Source: Brachypterus glaber
Taxonomy: Eukaryota; Arthropoda; Insecta; Coleoptera; Kateretidae
DNA: 64,000 nt
Assembly: GCA_958510825.1 (NCBI GenBank)
Contig: OY294048.1
Location: forward strand, 25,872,300 to 25,936,299
Direction of reading: 5' to 3'
The translations under genes were made by a program, and so were the position numbers. The notes under the pieces are model-generated. The model searched no databases, was not told the origin of the DNA, and worked only from the letters and a program-made list of their open reading frames with translations. Below are positions 44,248-56,165 of this stretch, piece after piece. The first letter of the stretch is position 1. Each line of letters opens with the position of its first letter.

Positions 44248-44925
44248 ACACTTTTATTGAAAAACAGTAAGCCGTCTACTACGCATGCGCATCTTGGCAC
44301 GTTTATCAAGCTCCGACTTACGTCTAACTCGAATTGCACAAAAAAATGCATTTTTATAAGCATCAAGAACAAAACGAATTCATAGAAAAATGAATAAATT
44401 AAGTAATTATAACGTAAAGTAATGTACCTAGTGGGAATTTTAATGTAAGACGATAAGTTAAAGCTGTTTTTAATTAACAAAATACTATTTACGTGCAAAC
44501 ACTTATGATTAGTTCTTTTCATCAAATGAAATAACAGTGGTAGTGAATCAGCATCTGTTAAAAACAACATCTGTTAAATAGTTTGTAGGTGAAGATTATG
44601 AATATGGCAAGTACATCTTTGGTTATTATTTTAACATTTTTTACGGTACTTTATAATTGTTGATAAAATTCTATGATGATTAAAAGACGATAAAAGTTAT
44701 TTTGTCAAACAGTAAATACGGAATCGACAAAATCTGACAACGTTGCATTTTGCAAATTTGAAGCGCGATGATAAAGCTTACAGATGCGTCGTCTGTAGGC
44801 TGGATTTAAGGTTTTCTAAAGAATTTTTTTAGATTTTTTTTTCCAATTTTTTTCTTTCTGAATCGATTTTTGGGGTCACAAAGATAATCTGTTTTTTTTT
44901 CCGACGCTATTTCAAATACACCGTG

Positions 44926-45190
44926 TATAGTTGTCAATCCTTTGCGTGGAAAAAACATTTCGCGGTAAATTTTTCAACTTAACTCCCGCTCTCAAATAAA
45001 AGTAATTAAATCAGCCCAAAATATTTTCGCTGCCAATACTTTCGCTATATATTTTTCGCGGTAATTGCATTTCGCTATTAAAACTTTGCAAAGTTATAGT
45101 TTGCGCTGTTTTTATTTCGCTTAAATATTTTTTCGATGATGTGTATCGTTGTCAATCCTTTGCGCGGAAAAAAACATTTCGAGGTTATTT
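44926..45190. repeat. TTTCGCGG satellite, continuation
   Basis: Same sub-units as 34440-38490, in the same orientation, resuming exactly where the TA-flanked transposon ends. Confidence 0.9.
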
Positions 45191-45239
45191 TATACACTTT
45201 GTATACGATTTGTGAAAAAACTAAGCGATGTATCTTTTT

Positions 45240-45330
45240 TATGGTGAATTCGGTTTCAGCATGTCAAAAAGCATAGGAAATAATGGGTTAGAACCTTAGG
45301 ACAGACAATATTTTTTTTTTAGACCTGTGT
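45240..45330. repeat. Diverged 138-bp satellite monomer
   Basis: GAATTCGGTTTCAGCATGTC, a TGGGTTAGAACC-like block and ACAGACAATATTTTTTTT match the order of blocks in the 1057-1760 array, about 44 kb away. Confidence 0.5.
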
Positions 45331-45364
45331 AATTATTAATCTATCCTTCTGTCGTATTAATATC

Positions 45365-45600
45365 AAATCCAGAAAATTTATTTTATTTTTTCTCTAATGT
45401 GAATTGTAATTTTGTATGAAAACTATTAAACATGTTTAAAAAATTATCAATTCATCTATAGGAATAGACATTATAAGATCATCGACATAAATTTTAGGTA
45501 AAACAATAATAAATTTTAATTTACCTATAACTTTATTCAATAATAGGTCCATTACCATGGCAGAAAAAATCGGATAGGCTGGATTCCCCATACCTATCCC
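45365..45600 (-). pseudogene. Penelope-like reverse transcriptase fragment
   Basis: The minus strand encodes G-M-G-N-P-A-Y-P-I-F-S-A-M-V-M-D followed about 30 residues later by the catalytic Y-V-D-D-L-I. A frame change then leads to an F-T-L-E-K segment. The G-x-G-N-P...Y-V-D-D spacing and neighbouring residues fit Penelope-like elements. The fragment is short, and both ends and the GIY-YIG endonuclease are missing; part may lie in the adjacent assembly gap. Confidence 0.65.
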
Positions 45601-45697
45601 AAAAAGTTATTTATAATAAATATTATCTTAAAATATCATTTTACTCCATTAAAATAACGTTTAGCAGCCTATGAAATGTTTGGCAACATCACAAAGG

Positions 45698-45897
45698 NNN
45701 NNNNNNNNNNNNNNNNNNNNNNNNNNNNNNNNNNNNNNNNNNNNNNNNNNNNNNNNNNNNNNNNNNNNNNNNNNNNNNNNNNNNNNNNNNNNNNNNNNNN
45801 NNNNNNNNNNNNNNNNNNNNNNNNNNNNNNNNNNNNNNNNNNNNNNNNNNNNNNNNNNNNNNNNNNNNNNNNNNNNNNNNNNNNNNNNNNNNNNNNN
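45698..45897. other. Assembly gap (200 N)
   Basis: Exactly 200 undetermined bases, a round number suggesting a scaffold gap of unknown true size. Confidence 1.
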
Positions 45898-46589
45898 GTT
45901 TTAATTCTGATGCATTTTTTCACACAAAAATATATATTTAATTTCGTACAGTTAAAATTCCAAATTAAAGTTTTATGTGCTTTTTTTAATGCTATTATAA
46001 GTTTAAGAACCCCTGTAGGGCCACATTATCCAGTCACTCCCAAATATCCAACAATTTTTTAAATATCTTTTTGTCCTTTCGTTGAACTTTTTCTCTTATT
46101 TATTTAAAAAGAAATAAATAATAATAATACAAAAATGTGTTATTTGACTATTAGAGCTCGGGTTCATGGGTAATGAGTAGGGTATGTCAAAAAATCCCGA
46201 ATTTCGAAATCGAATACGCTCTCTGGTTCAAAAGTTGTTCCTTGGTAAAAAACGGTGGCCACTCAAAAATGAGCCAAATCGATTAATGTTTAGAGGTAGC
46301 TCAAAGCACTCAAACTTTGAAGAAAATCGGTACCTGTTTTTCGGATAAAAACTGATATAAAATTGAAGAAATTTTGGAGGTTTTCTTTGGTAATATTTAG
46401 AAACAATGCTAGTTGGGAGAAACTAAAAAAATTATATTCCTTCTCCTCTTAATTTAGAACATAAAAAAAATCGCAAATTATTTGAAGATTTTTCGAAAAG
46501 TTTTGAAAAGTGAATAAAAAATAGTTTTAAAGAGAAAACCTCTAAGCTTATATATTAGTATACAAGCATATATACATGTTAACCTATCT
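45898..46589. other. Non-coding DNA after the gap
   Basis: No gene recognised. Blocks such as AAATCGATTAATGTTTAGAGG and AAAAATGAGCCAAATCGA look like dispersed repeat sequence. Confidence 0.4.
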
Positions 46590-47402
46590 GCGTATACAGA
46601 AGACATTATTTGTTTCCGCAAGTCGGGTAAAAAAAAAGCTGCAATTCGAAACCGGATGGATTTTTTGTTTTTTTTCTAAAACTTTTTTCGGTTTTATTTA
46701 TTTTTTATTTTTCTTACTGGAGTATACTTTTTTGTGTAAAAATACACAAAAAAGTATCTGTGGTGTATATTTGCAGGATTACCCGTTTTGAAGATAAATG
46801 CATTAACTTAAAAGTAAATTTTTACGCATCAAGAACCAAAAATAAAGAATAAAAAATTATAAACCCAAAAACAAAGATTTTAGAAATGGGTGGTTATTTA
46901 ACATTAAATGCCGAGAAAAAAAATATGCACCTTGGCCAAAACAATCATTCATAAGGGAGCTACGTCATGGCGCGCCATTCTTAAAACACACCCTACTTTT
47001 CAAAATAGGGCATATTTAAAAGGACATAACTTCCTTAAGAATGATTTTTTGACCAAGGTGCATATAATCTTTTTTTCTCGGTTTTTAATGTTAAATAACC
47101 ACCCCTTACCAAAATCTTTGTTTTTTGGCTTTATAATTTTTTTATATTGTGTTTTTGGTTCCTGATGTGTAAAAATTTAGTTTAAAATGCATTTATCTTC
47201 ACAACGGTTAATCCTGCAATGTTACACCACCGGTACTTTTTTGTGTATTTTTACATAAAAAAGTATATTTTAAAAAGAAAAACTCGAAAAAAGTACACCG
47301 AAAAAAGTTTTAGGCAAAAACCAGAATATACACCCGGTTCCGAATTAAAATTTAATTTTTTTTACCCGACTTGCGGAAACAAATAATGTCTTCTGTATAC
47401 GC
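46590..47402. mobile_element. ~810-bp foldback element
   Basis: The left arm begins GCGTATACAGAAGACATTAT followed by TTGTTTCCGCAAGTCGGGTA. The right arm ends with the reverse complement of this. A second nested palindrome at about 46895-47105 is built on GCACCTTGGCCAAAACAATCA facing its complement. Both open plus frames here are arm artefacts. It resembles non-autonomous foldback DNA transposons. Confidence 0.75.
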
Positions 47403-47489
47403 AAATTATGAACTTCAAAAAGGAAACTCCGAAAAAAAAAATATTTTTATAGTTTACAGGTATACAAATAATTACAGGTAGCTATTATG

Positions 47490-49410
47490 TATTAAGACTT
47501 GCGGCTCATTCCACGCCAAATAAGACCCTAAAAGGGCAATTTTGGACATCGACTTCTTCGATTTTAATCATTTTTTGGTATACTTGCTCTACGTATGCTT
47601 AATAAGAACTTATATAATTTTTAGATTTTTTTGGCCATTATTTATGGAGTTACGGTCTTTTGAAATTGGCCAAAATTGCAAAAGTCACTAAAACCTCCTG
47701 TTTTTAAACAGCTATAGAGCTGTTTAAAAACGCTAAATGATACAGATTTAATAAAAAGATATAATAGTTTGTAGATCTTTCTCTAACCATGTTCAAACTT
47801 CATAATGGGACGACCATGGGATTGCCTTGGGCAAAATATTAAAGATATAAATGTCAGTCAAAATTTCATTTCCCAACCACTTTTTAACGCAGAGTTTAAT
47901 AATACTACCCTGTATTTTTGAAATGGAAATGCTGATATATTTAATAACTATTTAATATTTATCTGCAACATTTTTTACTACGTCTGGTATACATATATAC
48001 TAGCAGTGGACCCGTTATTCGCACGGGAATTTAGTTTTAGGAATTAATCAAACTAACATCAGTTCTTTTAATGCAATAATAAGATACTTACATAATATGT
48101 TTTGGAAAACCTTAAATTGAGTTTATATACATATGTACTAGCTGTGATACCCAATCTTCGCATGGGAAATCTAATTTAAATTTTACTTTCTTCTACTGCG
48201 TTAGTAATTTTTTTAATTTTTTTTTAATTTTCTCGTCGTTTAGAAAAAACAATAGTTTACCAAGAGAAATCTGTATGTCGGTCAATCTGTATATCTGATT
48301 ACTACAACTTGAGAACGCTTTGAGCTAAAGACTTCAAATTTTTAAATATAGATTCCTTATTCAAACAATTCGGCTAGGATTTTTTTTACTCCCTTTCTCC
48401 ACCTCAACATTTACCAAAAACAATTCCAGCTAAAAACGTTTGGGCTCATTCCATGGCAAATGAAACACAAAATATTCAATTTTAAACACAGACTTCCTCG
48501 ATTTGTCTGATTTTTGGCTTATATAGCATACGTAGGTATGCTATGCATGCTTAATGAGGATTTGCCTTTTTTAGATTCTTTTTACATTAAACAATGTTTA
48601 GTAGGCTTTACAAAAAATGTGGCTAGTTATAATTAATTGCTTATTTAAACAAATTATAGAATATTATGAATGTCTAAAACATTCTGTAAAATGCAAAAAT
48701 AATACCTTGCTTAATTTTAATAAAAATCTAATTTCTAAAAATTCCGTGCGAAAAACGGGTGTCTTGGCTAGTTATATTAAAAAAATTAATCAATTAACTT
48801 ATAATTCCGTTTGCAAAAAAGTTAATTTTAGTTTAAATTTGATTGAGATAAAGTTAACAAACAACGTACATTAAACTGTGGTCATAATATTACCAATAAA
48901 TAAAAAATTGAGTTGCTACTATATTTTTAAAAATTTACCAAAGACGAATATATGGCGGTCCCATTTTGAAATTTGGGTAACTGTTAGAGAAATGTCTGTA
49001 GTTTAACATATATTTAAAAAAAAGAAAATCGAAGATGGCGTATTTTGAGTAAAATGTCACCAAAAATTGGTTACTTTGGTGACTATCACCAAAATCACCA
49101 AACTTAAATTTACTTTATTATCCAAATAACTTCCAACTAACAAACTTTAAAATACACTTTGTCTGAAGTCTCTATATCTTACCTTTATAGAGATACAGCC
49201 GTTTAAAAATTATACGTTTTAGAAAAATTGGGCATTTTTGTCAACTTTAGAAGGCCATAACTCCAAAAATAAATGTCAAAAAAATCTGAAAAAAAAAACA
49301 GGTTCTTTTTGGACAAACATAGCACACTTGAGCCAAAAATAGGGCAAATCAAAGAAGTCAAAGTTTTCCTTGGGTCCTATTTGGCACAGAATCACCATTG
49401 CCTTACAATA
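47490..49410. repeat. Facing copies of a dispersed repeat (CATTCCACGCCAAATAAG family)
   Basis: Copies start near 47503 (GGCTCATTCCACGCCAAATA) and 48424 (GGGCTCATTCCATGGCAAAT), and one in inverse orientation ends near 49408. Shared blocks include GTTACGGTCTTTTGA-like and TTTTTTGGCCATTA-like strings. Between them, two short copies of TACTAGCTGTGATACCCAAT-like sequence lie at about 48000 and 48128. No gene is supported; the frames at 48617-48874 and 49273-49491 are unassigned. Confidence 0.5.
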
Positions 49411-49623
49411 ATGATATTCGTTTATACAGATAATTTAGGAACTCTAAGTCACTTATTAAAGTTTATAAATGCATACATGCGAAGAGCTTAAGTTTTAGGA
49501 GGGGGAACAACGAATCGATGAAGGCTAGCTGCGCCTGCGTATTAGCAACAGTTTTTTAGAGTAGAGTTCAAACAGCAGAACAGGGCCGCACCAAATTTAT
49601 TTTAAACTATAATAAACTATTAT

Positions 49624-49910
49624 GGGAGGCATAGCGTAGTGGCTAGCGCGTATGCATAGCAAGTCTACTATCGTGAGTTCGATTCTCACTGGCGCCGATT
49701 TGCCTTTTTCAGTTAATTAATAATTGAAATTTGGCGAAGGCGATAAGTGAAACGGACACTCCCTAGAAACTGGTTCGAAAGTCAGTATAAGCCGGTGGTT
49801 CCCTCTACTACTAGCCCACACAAGTCCTGGACTTAGGGGATGCTTAATTAAGTAGAATAGTACGAGGTTAAACAAACATGTAAACATGTAAACATATTTT
49901 TTTGTAAACT
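49624..49910 (+). mobile_element. tRNA-derived SINE
   Basis: The head resembles a tRNA gene with RNA polymerase III promoter boxes: box A-like TAGCGTAGTGGCTAGCGCG (about 49632-49650) and box B-like GAGTTCGATTCTC (about 49675-49687). It does not keep a full cloverleaf with CCA-end pairing. A tRNA-unrelated body of about 200 bp follows, ending in short ACATGTAAAC repeats near 49875-49897. This is the standard SINE layout. Confidence 0.75.
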
Positions 49911-49959
49911 ATAGTTATTTTTAATTTTTATGTAACTTTTTATATAAATAAAAATATTT

Positions 49960-50240
49960 TACTTTCCTCCAGGAAAGTCTTGCGTTAGTAAAAAAAATGA
50001 TTTTTTTTATATTTTTTTATATTTCTCGCTGTTTAATCCAAAAAAGATGATTTCCTGTCTGTCGGTCTAGCTGTCGATCTGACGAAATTTTTGATCACGA
50101 TAACTCAAGAACGCTTCGAGTTAAAGACATTACATTTGGACAATAAAGTTGTGTGCTGGGATTTTTTTTTGATAAAATCGGGGTAAAAGGGGGTAAACAA
50201 TATTTTTGCACATTTTTTTTTTTTTTGATATGTTTTATAG
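49960..50240. repeat. Dispersed repeat with CTGTCTGTC and GATAACTCAAGAACGC blocks
   Basis: The TTTCCTCCAGGAAAGTCTTG start and the GATAACTCAAGAACGCTTCG block match relatives near 11090-11370, 48240-48330 and 63290-63430. Non-coding family. Confidence 0.55.
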
Positions 50241-50868
50241 ATAAGCTTTTAGTCGGTTTTTTTTATGTAATAAATAGTAGGTACAGTGTTAAAATAATAA
50301 AAACTAAAAAAAAATTGTTTATTTTATAACTTATTTAGTTATTTTAACCTTCTAAGTCTAAGTTATTGCAAAATTAATTTACAATACCTACATAAAATAC
50401 TATATTAGGCAAATTTGTCTTTAGGCCATTGATATATCTAACTGTTAGGTTAGTTAAGTTAGTTTATGTCGTTAAGGCCTGTAAAAAAAGTTTTGTGAAT
50501 AAAAGAACTAATTCGCAAAAAAAATTAGAAGCCAGCGAGGAAAAGTAAAATTGCTAAGAAATTAAAAAACGACAAAAATGTTAACTTAAAGACTATTTAA
50601 AATGCATTAAAGTCTGGCAACACTGTTTCGATAATCCCACCCACTTTGCCCCTTCACCCCTTTCTTGATCTTAACATAAGATTGGATCGCAATTTGTACG
50701 GAGCTTTGAAACCAATCTGTATATATAATAGATTGTGCTGACAAGCAATAATAAAATATACATGAAATGTGTATTTCACTCCTCCTTTGCCAAAAAGACC
50801 CATGAGGGGGGGGGGTAGAAGTTTATGCATTGATGTCTTCTGAGAAGGGTTGTGTGATTCCACGTGGT

Positions 50869-51990
50869 TTAGAAGGAGGAACAGCTAGGTTGGTTGCGTT
50901 TATCGGAGCAATCTGGAGTTAAGGTGGAGTTGGAGTTACTTCTAAAATATTTTTTGTGGATGATGTTTAAAATGCCTCCTAGCATTAAGAATGCGAGGAT
51001 AATATAATGATTTGTTGTCCACCAATGTGAGTTTGGAGTTGATATGGTCCTAAGTGTAACCTCTTGGATTCTTCTCTGTTCGTTTTGGATATCCTGGATT
51101 CTATCTAGATTTATGTGTTGTATGACCAATTCTGGGCTAGGACTTTTATGGTTCGTTACGATTTTAATTTCGGGTAGTAGTAAGGGTTGTCCATCAATAA
51201 TTTTTTTAAAATTTTGGAAAGACTCTGCAGTCGGTTGGGAGTTCTATCAAGTATGTTCCTTGAAGTATGGTAATTTCGCTTATGGTATGATGTTCTTACT
51301 TTAGTTTCCTTTGGGAAGACGGCAATATATGTAGCTGGATTTATCTGTTCTATGATGGTGTGCTTTATGACAATATTCACGGGGCTGCAGCTGCTGGGGG
51401 CTCTGTTATGGACTTGGAGGATTTGGTGAATACAGTCTTCTGAACTGCTTATTAATTCTGTTTTTTACAGTAATACAGAGGGTTGTTATTCTTGCAGGGT
51501 TGATCTTCATACTGATATAAGTTGTCGTTCATAGTCAGGTAAGGTTTTCTAGGAATGAGTATTGTATTGGGTAGGTATTGAGTATACTTTTAATGTAGAA
51601 TTATAGTTATCAATTATTTTAGTAGTTAATGAAATTTGCTTATTTAATGTAGATACTGTTTTTATCTGGTTAGATTCCAAGTCGCTTTATCGTATCGTTT
51701 ACCGTCTGTGGCATCTAATGTGCCGGTTATTGTTTTAAAAATAGAGCCTATTCCGTCGATAAGGCCACGCTTAGGACGTTTGTGTCCCAGTAATTTAATT
51801 TTCCTTAAGCTAGATTTAATTGAAATAAAATTGCGTCGTTTAAAAATAAACTCGCCTGTAATATTACTGTTACTATATATGATATGAGAAATATTTTTAT
51901 GTAGATTTTCTATTTTAATGATTTCGTTTTCTATTGGGAGTCAGAATAGTGGATAAATGTATGGTATGAGGATCTTATTTTTGCATTACC
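50869..51990 (-). pseudogene. env: Errantivirus env (baculovirus F-like fusion protein), broken
   Basis: Near 51780-51745 the minus strand has a furin-type R-x-K-R directly followed by a glycine-rich G-L-I-D-G-x-G-S start, the cleavage site and fusion peptide typical of errantiviral Env and baculoviral F proteins. Downstream fragments lead to a W-W-T followed by a hydrophobic membrane span around 51020-50955 and a short polar cytoplasmic tail ending at 50869. The frame is interrupted several times, and the receptor-binding subunit before the cleavage site is mostly missing. Confidence 0.75.
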
Positions 51991-53120
51991 TAGTTTGTAG
52001 GGGAGGATTACACTAGGCAACAAATCGCAACTTTTCATTTTGCCCCGATCGGAAAGTAAATTTTTCTTTCTAATTCGAGGGCGTAGAATCCGAATCTAAG
52101 CTTGGAAAAATTCCAGCACCTAAAATTTTTGAGATATAACTCCAGGAAATAATGACGTTTATATTCAAAATGTTAAAAAAAAACGAGTAGGATTTTGAAA
52201 ATTTTAGGGTATATTAAAAAAAATACGAGGAATTCAAAACTATATATGCCAAGGACCTACTGTCACAGTAAGTACGCGAAAAAAATAAATAAAAAGCTTA
52301 AAATGAAAGTACAGACCTACTTAATTGCTCATTTGTGCCAAAACTCAAATTTGTTTAAAAATTTTATAGAACTTAATTTGTAGACTATAAAATTCTCTAC
52401 AAAAACATTTATACGAATATATTTTTATTTAGCTTAGTTTGTTCGTAAAAAGTAAATAAATGAAAAAGAAATAAAATTAAAGCACACAGTGTAAACTTTT
52501 TTCCCGAGCCCATAAAATTTATTTTTCTTATCAATTTAAAGGCGCAGAATCCGAATTTGACCTTAAAAAAAATCCAGTACGTCTTATTTTTTAAATTTTA
52601 GTAAATGCAATTATGCCAATTTAAAAATAATTTATAACAAAAATATTGCGTATTTTTTGTCGTTTTTTTAATGGTTCTACATCATAAAAATATTACTTTA
52701 TTACATAAGAACCGTATTACGTAACATATTTTTAGTTAATTTTTGACCCTAGTGTGATTTTTGATTTTTAGGATGAGTACGTGGCGATAAGCTTGTACTC
52801 TTATGCACCCCTCTCCTTACCCTCCACCCCTACTTAGTTTTGTTACAGGATCAATTTTTTTTTAATATTTTTTTTCCATAATATACTTATTTATTCTACC
52901 TATGAATTTAAAGTTTCCATATTCTAAGTATTTTTTAACTAATTTTGAGGCGCCAAATATAAATTTGTCTTCAGAATATTTTTATCTCCCATGATTTTAT
53001 AACAAAAGAGGGCTAAAATAATGATTTTTTACCACTTTTATCTCATATTTCTCAGGAACCTTAGGTAATAGAATTATTCTGAGGTTAGATCCGGTCTCAG
53101 TGGGTTTTAGTTTATTACGA
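51991..53120. repeat. Unrelated repeat inside the errantivirus
   Basis: Two related blocks, GGCGTAGAATCCGAATCTAAG (about 52079) and GGCGCAGAATCCGAATTTGA (about 52540), suggest a tandemly arranged repeat. It separates env from integrase. The plus-strand frame at 52195-52383 is unassigned. No ends or target duplication determined. Confidence 0.5.
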
Positions 53121-53399
53121 GCGCGTGTTTTATGGTACCTTCATGCCTGGTTTATATATTATAGGTTAATGTCTTTTTTCGTTTTGTTTTTCGATTACTT
53201 TGTTTTTTTGTTCTAACATTGTTTCGTTTAAATTTTTGTAAAGTTCTTTTGTACAATCCCGGTGTTGGTTATATAATTGGTGTAAACTATTTTATTAACA
53301 TCTATATCGAAGAGTGTGCGTGAGTCTACGTGTCTGTTAATAAGGTCTATGGATCGGTGTTTGGTGGCGGAATGAATTGCGTGGTTGTAGCCTAAAATT

Positions 53400-53990
53400 G
53401 CATATAACATTTGGTCACATATACTTAAGTTGTTTTTGTTTTTTTAAGTATTCTTAAATGTTCTATTATTGTGGAATCAAACCGTTCAACGGGGCTATTT
53501 GAATTTGGGTTGCCTGGGGTTGTAAAATGAATGGTAATCTTATGCATGACAGTGAAGTCTTGAAGAGTATTATTTTTAAATTCGGTTTCGCTATCGGTGG
53601 TAATCATTTTTGGGGTTCCGTGGTGTGTCATAAAAATTAGCAGGGCTTTTATTATTTCCGTAGCGATAGACCTCTCGATAGGATACGCTTGTGCGTATGT
53701 TGAAAAAACGTGGTAAGGAATTTTTGGGTCTTTATACTAAAAACGTCAGCGTGAATAATTTCAAATGGTCTACTGGGTGTTGGGGTAATTTGCCAGTTTT
53801 TGTTTAGCAGGATTTCGGTCGTATTTAAAAATTTGGCAAATTTTACAGTTGTTAATGTATTTAGTTACGGTGCTTCTAATGTTTGGCCAGTAATATTCTC
53901 TTTTAATTTGTATTTCTGTTTCGGATATTCCCCTGTGGTTTGTTTTGCCTGCGTGACTAAATTTAACCTTCTCTTCTTGTTCTTCCTGTA
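53400..53990 (-). pseudogene. Errantivirus integrase fragment
   Basis: The 5' part shows an H-H-C-C zinc-binding domain (H-A-G ... H-R-G-I ... C-x2-C) with the Y-Y-W-P-N motif around 53960-53850. The core follows with Asp in H-A-D-V-F, the second Asp in I-T-T-D-S-E-T-E-F and Glu in S-P-V-E-R-F. Frames change at least twice. A C-terminal piece with Y-N-H-A-I-H-S-A-T lies at 53410-53228. Confidence 0.8.
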
Positions 53991-54082
53991 CAAATAATTG
54001 CTTTAAGAGCTGAATTTTTAAATGTGTTTTTAAGTGTTATAGAAAGTCTGTGAATATATTGTTCTTCAATGTTAATGGCGTA

Positions 54083-54132
54083 AGTTCTACCACTAGTAGT
54101 ACTAGTAGTATTAGTAGTATTAGTAGTAGTAA
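54083..54132. repeat. (TAG)n / TAGTAT microsatellite
   Basis: About 50 bases of TAGTAGTAC/TAGTAT repeats near the start of the integrase region. On the minus strand it inserts a threonine/asparagine run into the frame. Confidence 0.85.
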
Positions 54133-54308
54133 ATTTTTGGGTTGGCCAAAGCCGGACAACTAGGCCATTTCTGGCCCTTTTTGTCACCCCAGGCAATCCC
54201 AGCCATTTACTAATTTGAGTCCTCCTTGAACCTTCCGTCCTTTTAATAAAGGTCAGTATATTGGCCCAAGGGAGATCTCTTAGTTCCTCTTGGTTGAGTC
54301 TTTGAGTT

Positions 54309-54680
54309 TCACTTGCAACCTGATCCTGTCGTATCTGTCAAATGAGAGGATGTTTTATCCTCTCCGCACTCTGCACGCATTGTAGCAGGTTGTAAAGCAC
54401 TCAATATTGGTCCGTGAGGTTTTCCTAGTCCTGATAAAAATACTTTCGTTGCTTGTCTCGTGTCAACGTCTTGTTCGTGGATCGCGAGGTAATTATTTAT
54501 AGTACTACTGAGTTTAAGTACCCTATCGTAAAAGTTCATTGCGCTTTCGTTGGGAGCTTGTCTACAATTATTTAAATCCACTAATAAGCAACTTCCATTC
54601 CTAGGGTCGCTAAAATTACGCACTAGTTCGTTACGAATATCTTCTATATTATCCGCATCTATAATATTTATGACCGTTCT
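54309..54680 (-). pseudogene. gag: Errantivirus gag fragment
   Basis: The minus frame contains I-R-N-E-L-V-R-N-F-S-D, L-N-N-C-R-Q-A-P-N-E-S-A-M-N-F-Y-D-R and F-L-S-G-L-G-K-P, a pattern typical of errantiviral Gag: a conserved E-S...F-x-x-R block in the capsid region. It is open from about 54680 to 54309, although the first Met is at 54623. Both termini of Gag are missing. Confidence 0.6.
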
Positions 54681-54689
54681 AGCGGTCGA

Positions 54690-54835
54690 AATTTAAAATT
54701 TAGCTCTGATTTTTACCATAACCTCAAAAAACATATCATATCATTGCGAAAAGTATGTTTTTTGAGGTTATGTTGAAAATGGGAGCTAACTTTTAAATTC
54801 CGACTTTAGATTCGGATTCAGCGGCTCAAAATACA
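54690..54835. repeat. Short foldback with AACCTCAAAAA core
   Basis: CATAACCTCAAAAAACATA at about 54718 faces TATGTTTTTTGAGGTTATG at about 54756, with imperfectly paired outer arms. The right outer arm carries AGATTCGGATTCAGCGGCTC. The core is the same as in the foldbacks at 1785-2350. Confidence 0.7.
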
Positions 54836-55624
54836 GAGGGATTGACTAGTCAAGTTCGTCGGAGATGCAACTTTTTTAATTTTGTGTGGCTGTGTTATCT
54901 CTGCAACTAAAAGTCCGATCAAAAAAAGTTTTTTACAAAAGATTTTTATTTTTTTAAGGGGAATTAAATAACAGTAAAAAAATATATGTTTGTACTTGTT
55001 AAAAAAATAAATACGCCATTTTGTTTCCACCATTAAAATAAACAAATTTTGTCCGACATTTTTTTTTCTAAAATGCATAGTATTCGAGATATTTGAAAGT
55101 TTTAGGTTAAAAAAAAAACACCCGATATATATATAGTAGGGGTATAAAGTGACATTCACACGTGTTAAAAATGCCTTTGACCATCGCCTTTAAAGTAGAG
55201 GAAAACGTTTTTCTTAATGTGTTCATTCGGTTTTTAATAAAATTGGATGAACGTTAATTTATCACCCTTATAGATTTTCGTATATTGCGTAGTGCTTGCG
55301 TATATTGGCGAGAGGGCGTTAGCGTAGACTGCAGTGTATAGTTTTCATATAGTTTTATCGGTCAACTTGGCATCCATAGCAACATGTGTACGGCAAGATG
55401 AGATATAGCGGAGAAGGAATTATTGAAAATCATAAGAATCGTGCACTTTGTGCCAAGTCTTTGAAATTTGCTATAGTCTTAGGCATGGTCTTAAGGTTTT
55501 AGGAAACCATCGCAAGCAACTTGTGCGTGACCTCTGGTGGCCTGTTTGTATTTTTAATACACTTTTGAACGGGATGAGCTATTAACTTGAAACTTAAAAT
55601 ATAAGCTAATTGGGACTATTTCAA
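54836..55624. other. Non-coding DNA, nothing recognised
   Basis: No credible gene. The minus-strand frame at 54818-55159 is low-complexity, from T-rich sequence. The segment 55160-55520 is slightly richer in GC and may be part of an unrecognised repeat. Confidence 0.4.
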
Positions 55625-56165
55625 CAGGTTAAACTTAAAAAAATACTAGCTGTGAAGTCCAATTTTTTTTTTTGTTTCTTTAATAACTGTTCACCGGATT
55701 GACTTGAAATTTGAAATATAAGTTAAAGGTAACTAATTAAATAAGACATATACAAAAAAATTGTCAAAAAAATACTAACCATGAAGTCCAAAACATGCAT
55801 ATAATGATTTTCTTTTGTTTTTTTTTTTTTATTTTTGACCAGATTAACATGGAGACTTAAAATATGAAATATAATATATATAAAATTACCAAAAAATACT
55901 AGCCATGATGTCCGATTGGATTGACTTGGAGACATAAAATTTAAAATACAAGCTTACGGTGACTATTGAAACAAGACACGTACATAATATTACCCAAAAA
56001 TACTAGCTGTGAAGTCCGAAGCAGGCACATCATAATTTTCTTTTGTTTTTATAATAACTTTTGATCGGAATGACTTAGAGACTTGAAATTTAAAATATAA
56101 GCTTGTAGTGACTATTTAAATAGATTCCACCTAAAAAATACTATCCGGGAAGTCACCGCGAGCGC
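55625..56165. repeat. Tandem repeat with ACTAGCTGTGAAGTCC units
   Basis: Five units of about 100-170 bp begin AAAATACTAGCTGTGAAGTCC or variants (about 55640, 55769, 55893, 55998, 56138) and share TTTTCTTTTGTTTTTATAAT and GACTTGGAGACTTGAAAT blocks. A copy in inverse orientation lies at the right edge of the window (about 63835-64000). Confidence 0.8.

Larger units (their letters stand above)
39411..44925. mobile_element. TA-flanked DNA transposon in the TTTCGCGG satellite
   Basis: The element begins CACGGTGTATTTGAAATAGC and ends with the reverse complement, GCTATTTCAAATACACCGTG, with TA on both sides (39409-39410 and 44926-44927). The satellite motif GTTAATGTGTA / TAGTTGTCAATCC is split precisely at the insertion point, so the target is clear. 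At about 5.5 kb it is large, but no transposase is recognised. It contains other repeats (hAT-like end near 41703, GCCGCAGGCG array, foldback near 44150), so it is probably a swollen non-autonomous Tc1/mariner-type or similar element. Confidence 0.75.
50640..54690 (-). mobile_element. Degraded errantivirus (Gypsy group with env)
   Basis: On the minus strand the order is gag fragment (54680-54309), integrase (about 53990-53400) and env (about 51990-50869). Reverse transcriptase and RNase H between gag and integrase are missing, and about 1.1 kb of unrelated repeat separates integrase from env. The LTRs were not identified. Errantiviruses are insect endogenous retroviruses; some are infectious when intact, but this copy is heavily broken. 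Confidence 0.75.

Noticed and set aside
44217..44570. 117-codon minus-strand gene
   Set aside because: It starts in a foldback arm, is hydrophobic low-complexity, and matches nothing known to me.
49624..49697. Functional tRNA gene
   Set aside because: The A- and B-box-like strings are present, but acceptor pairing and a normal anticodon loop are not, and a SINE-type body follows.
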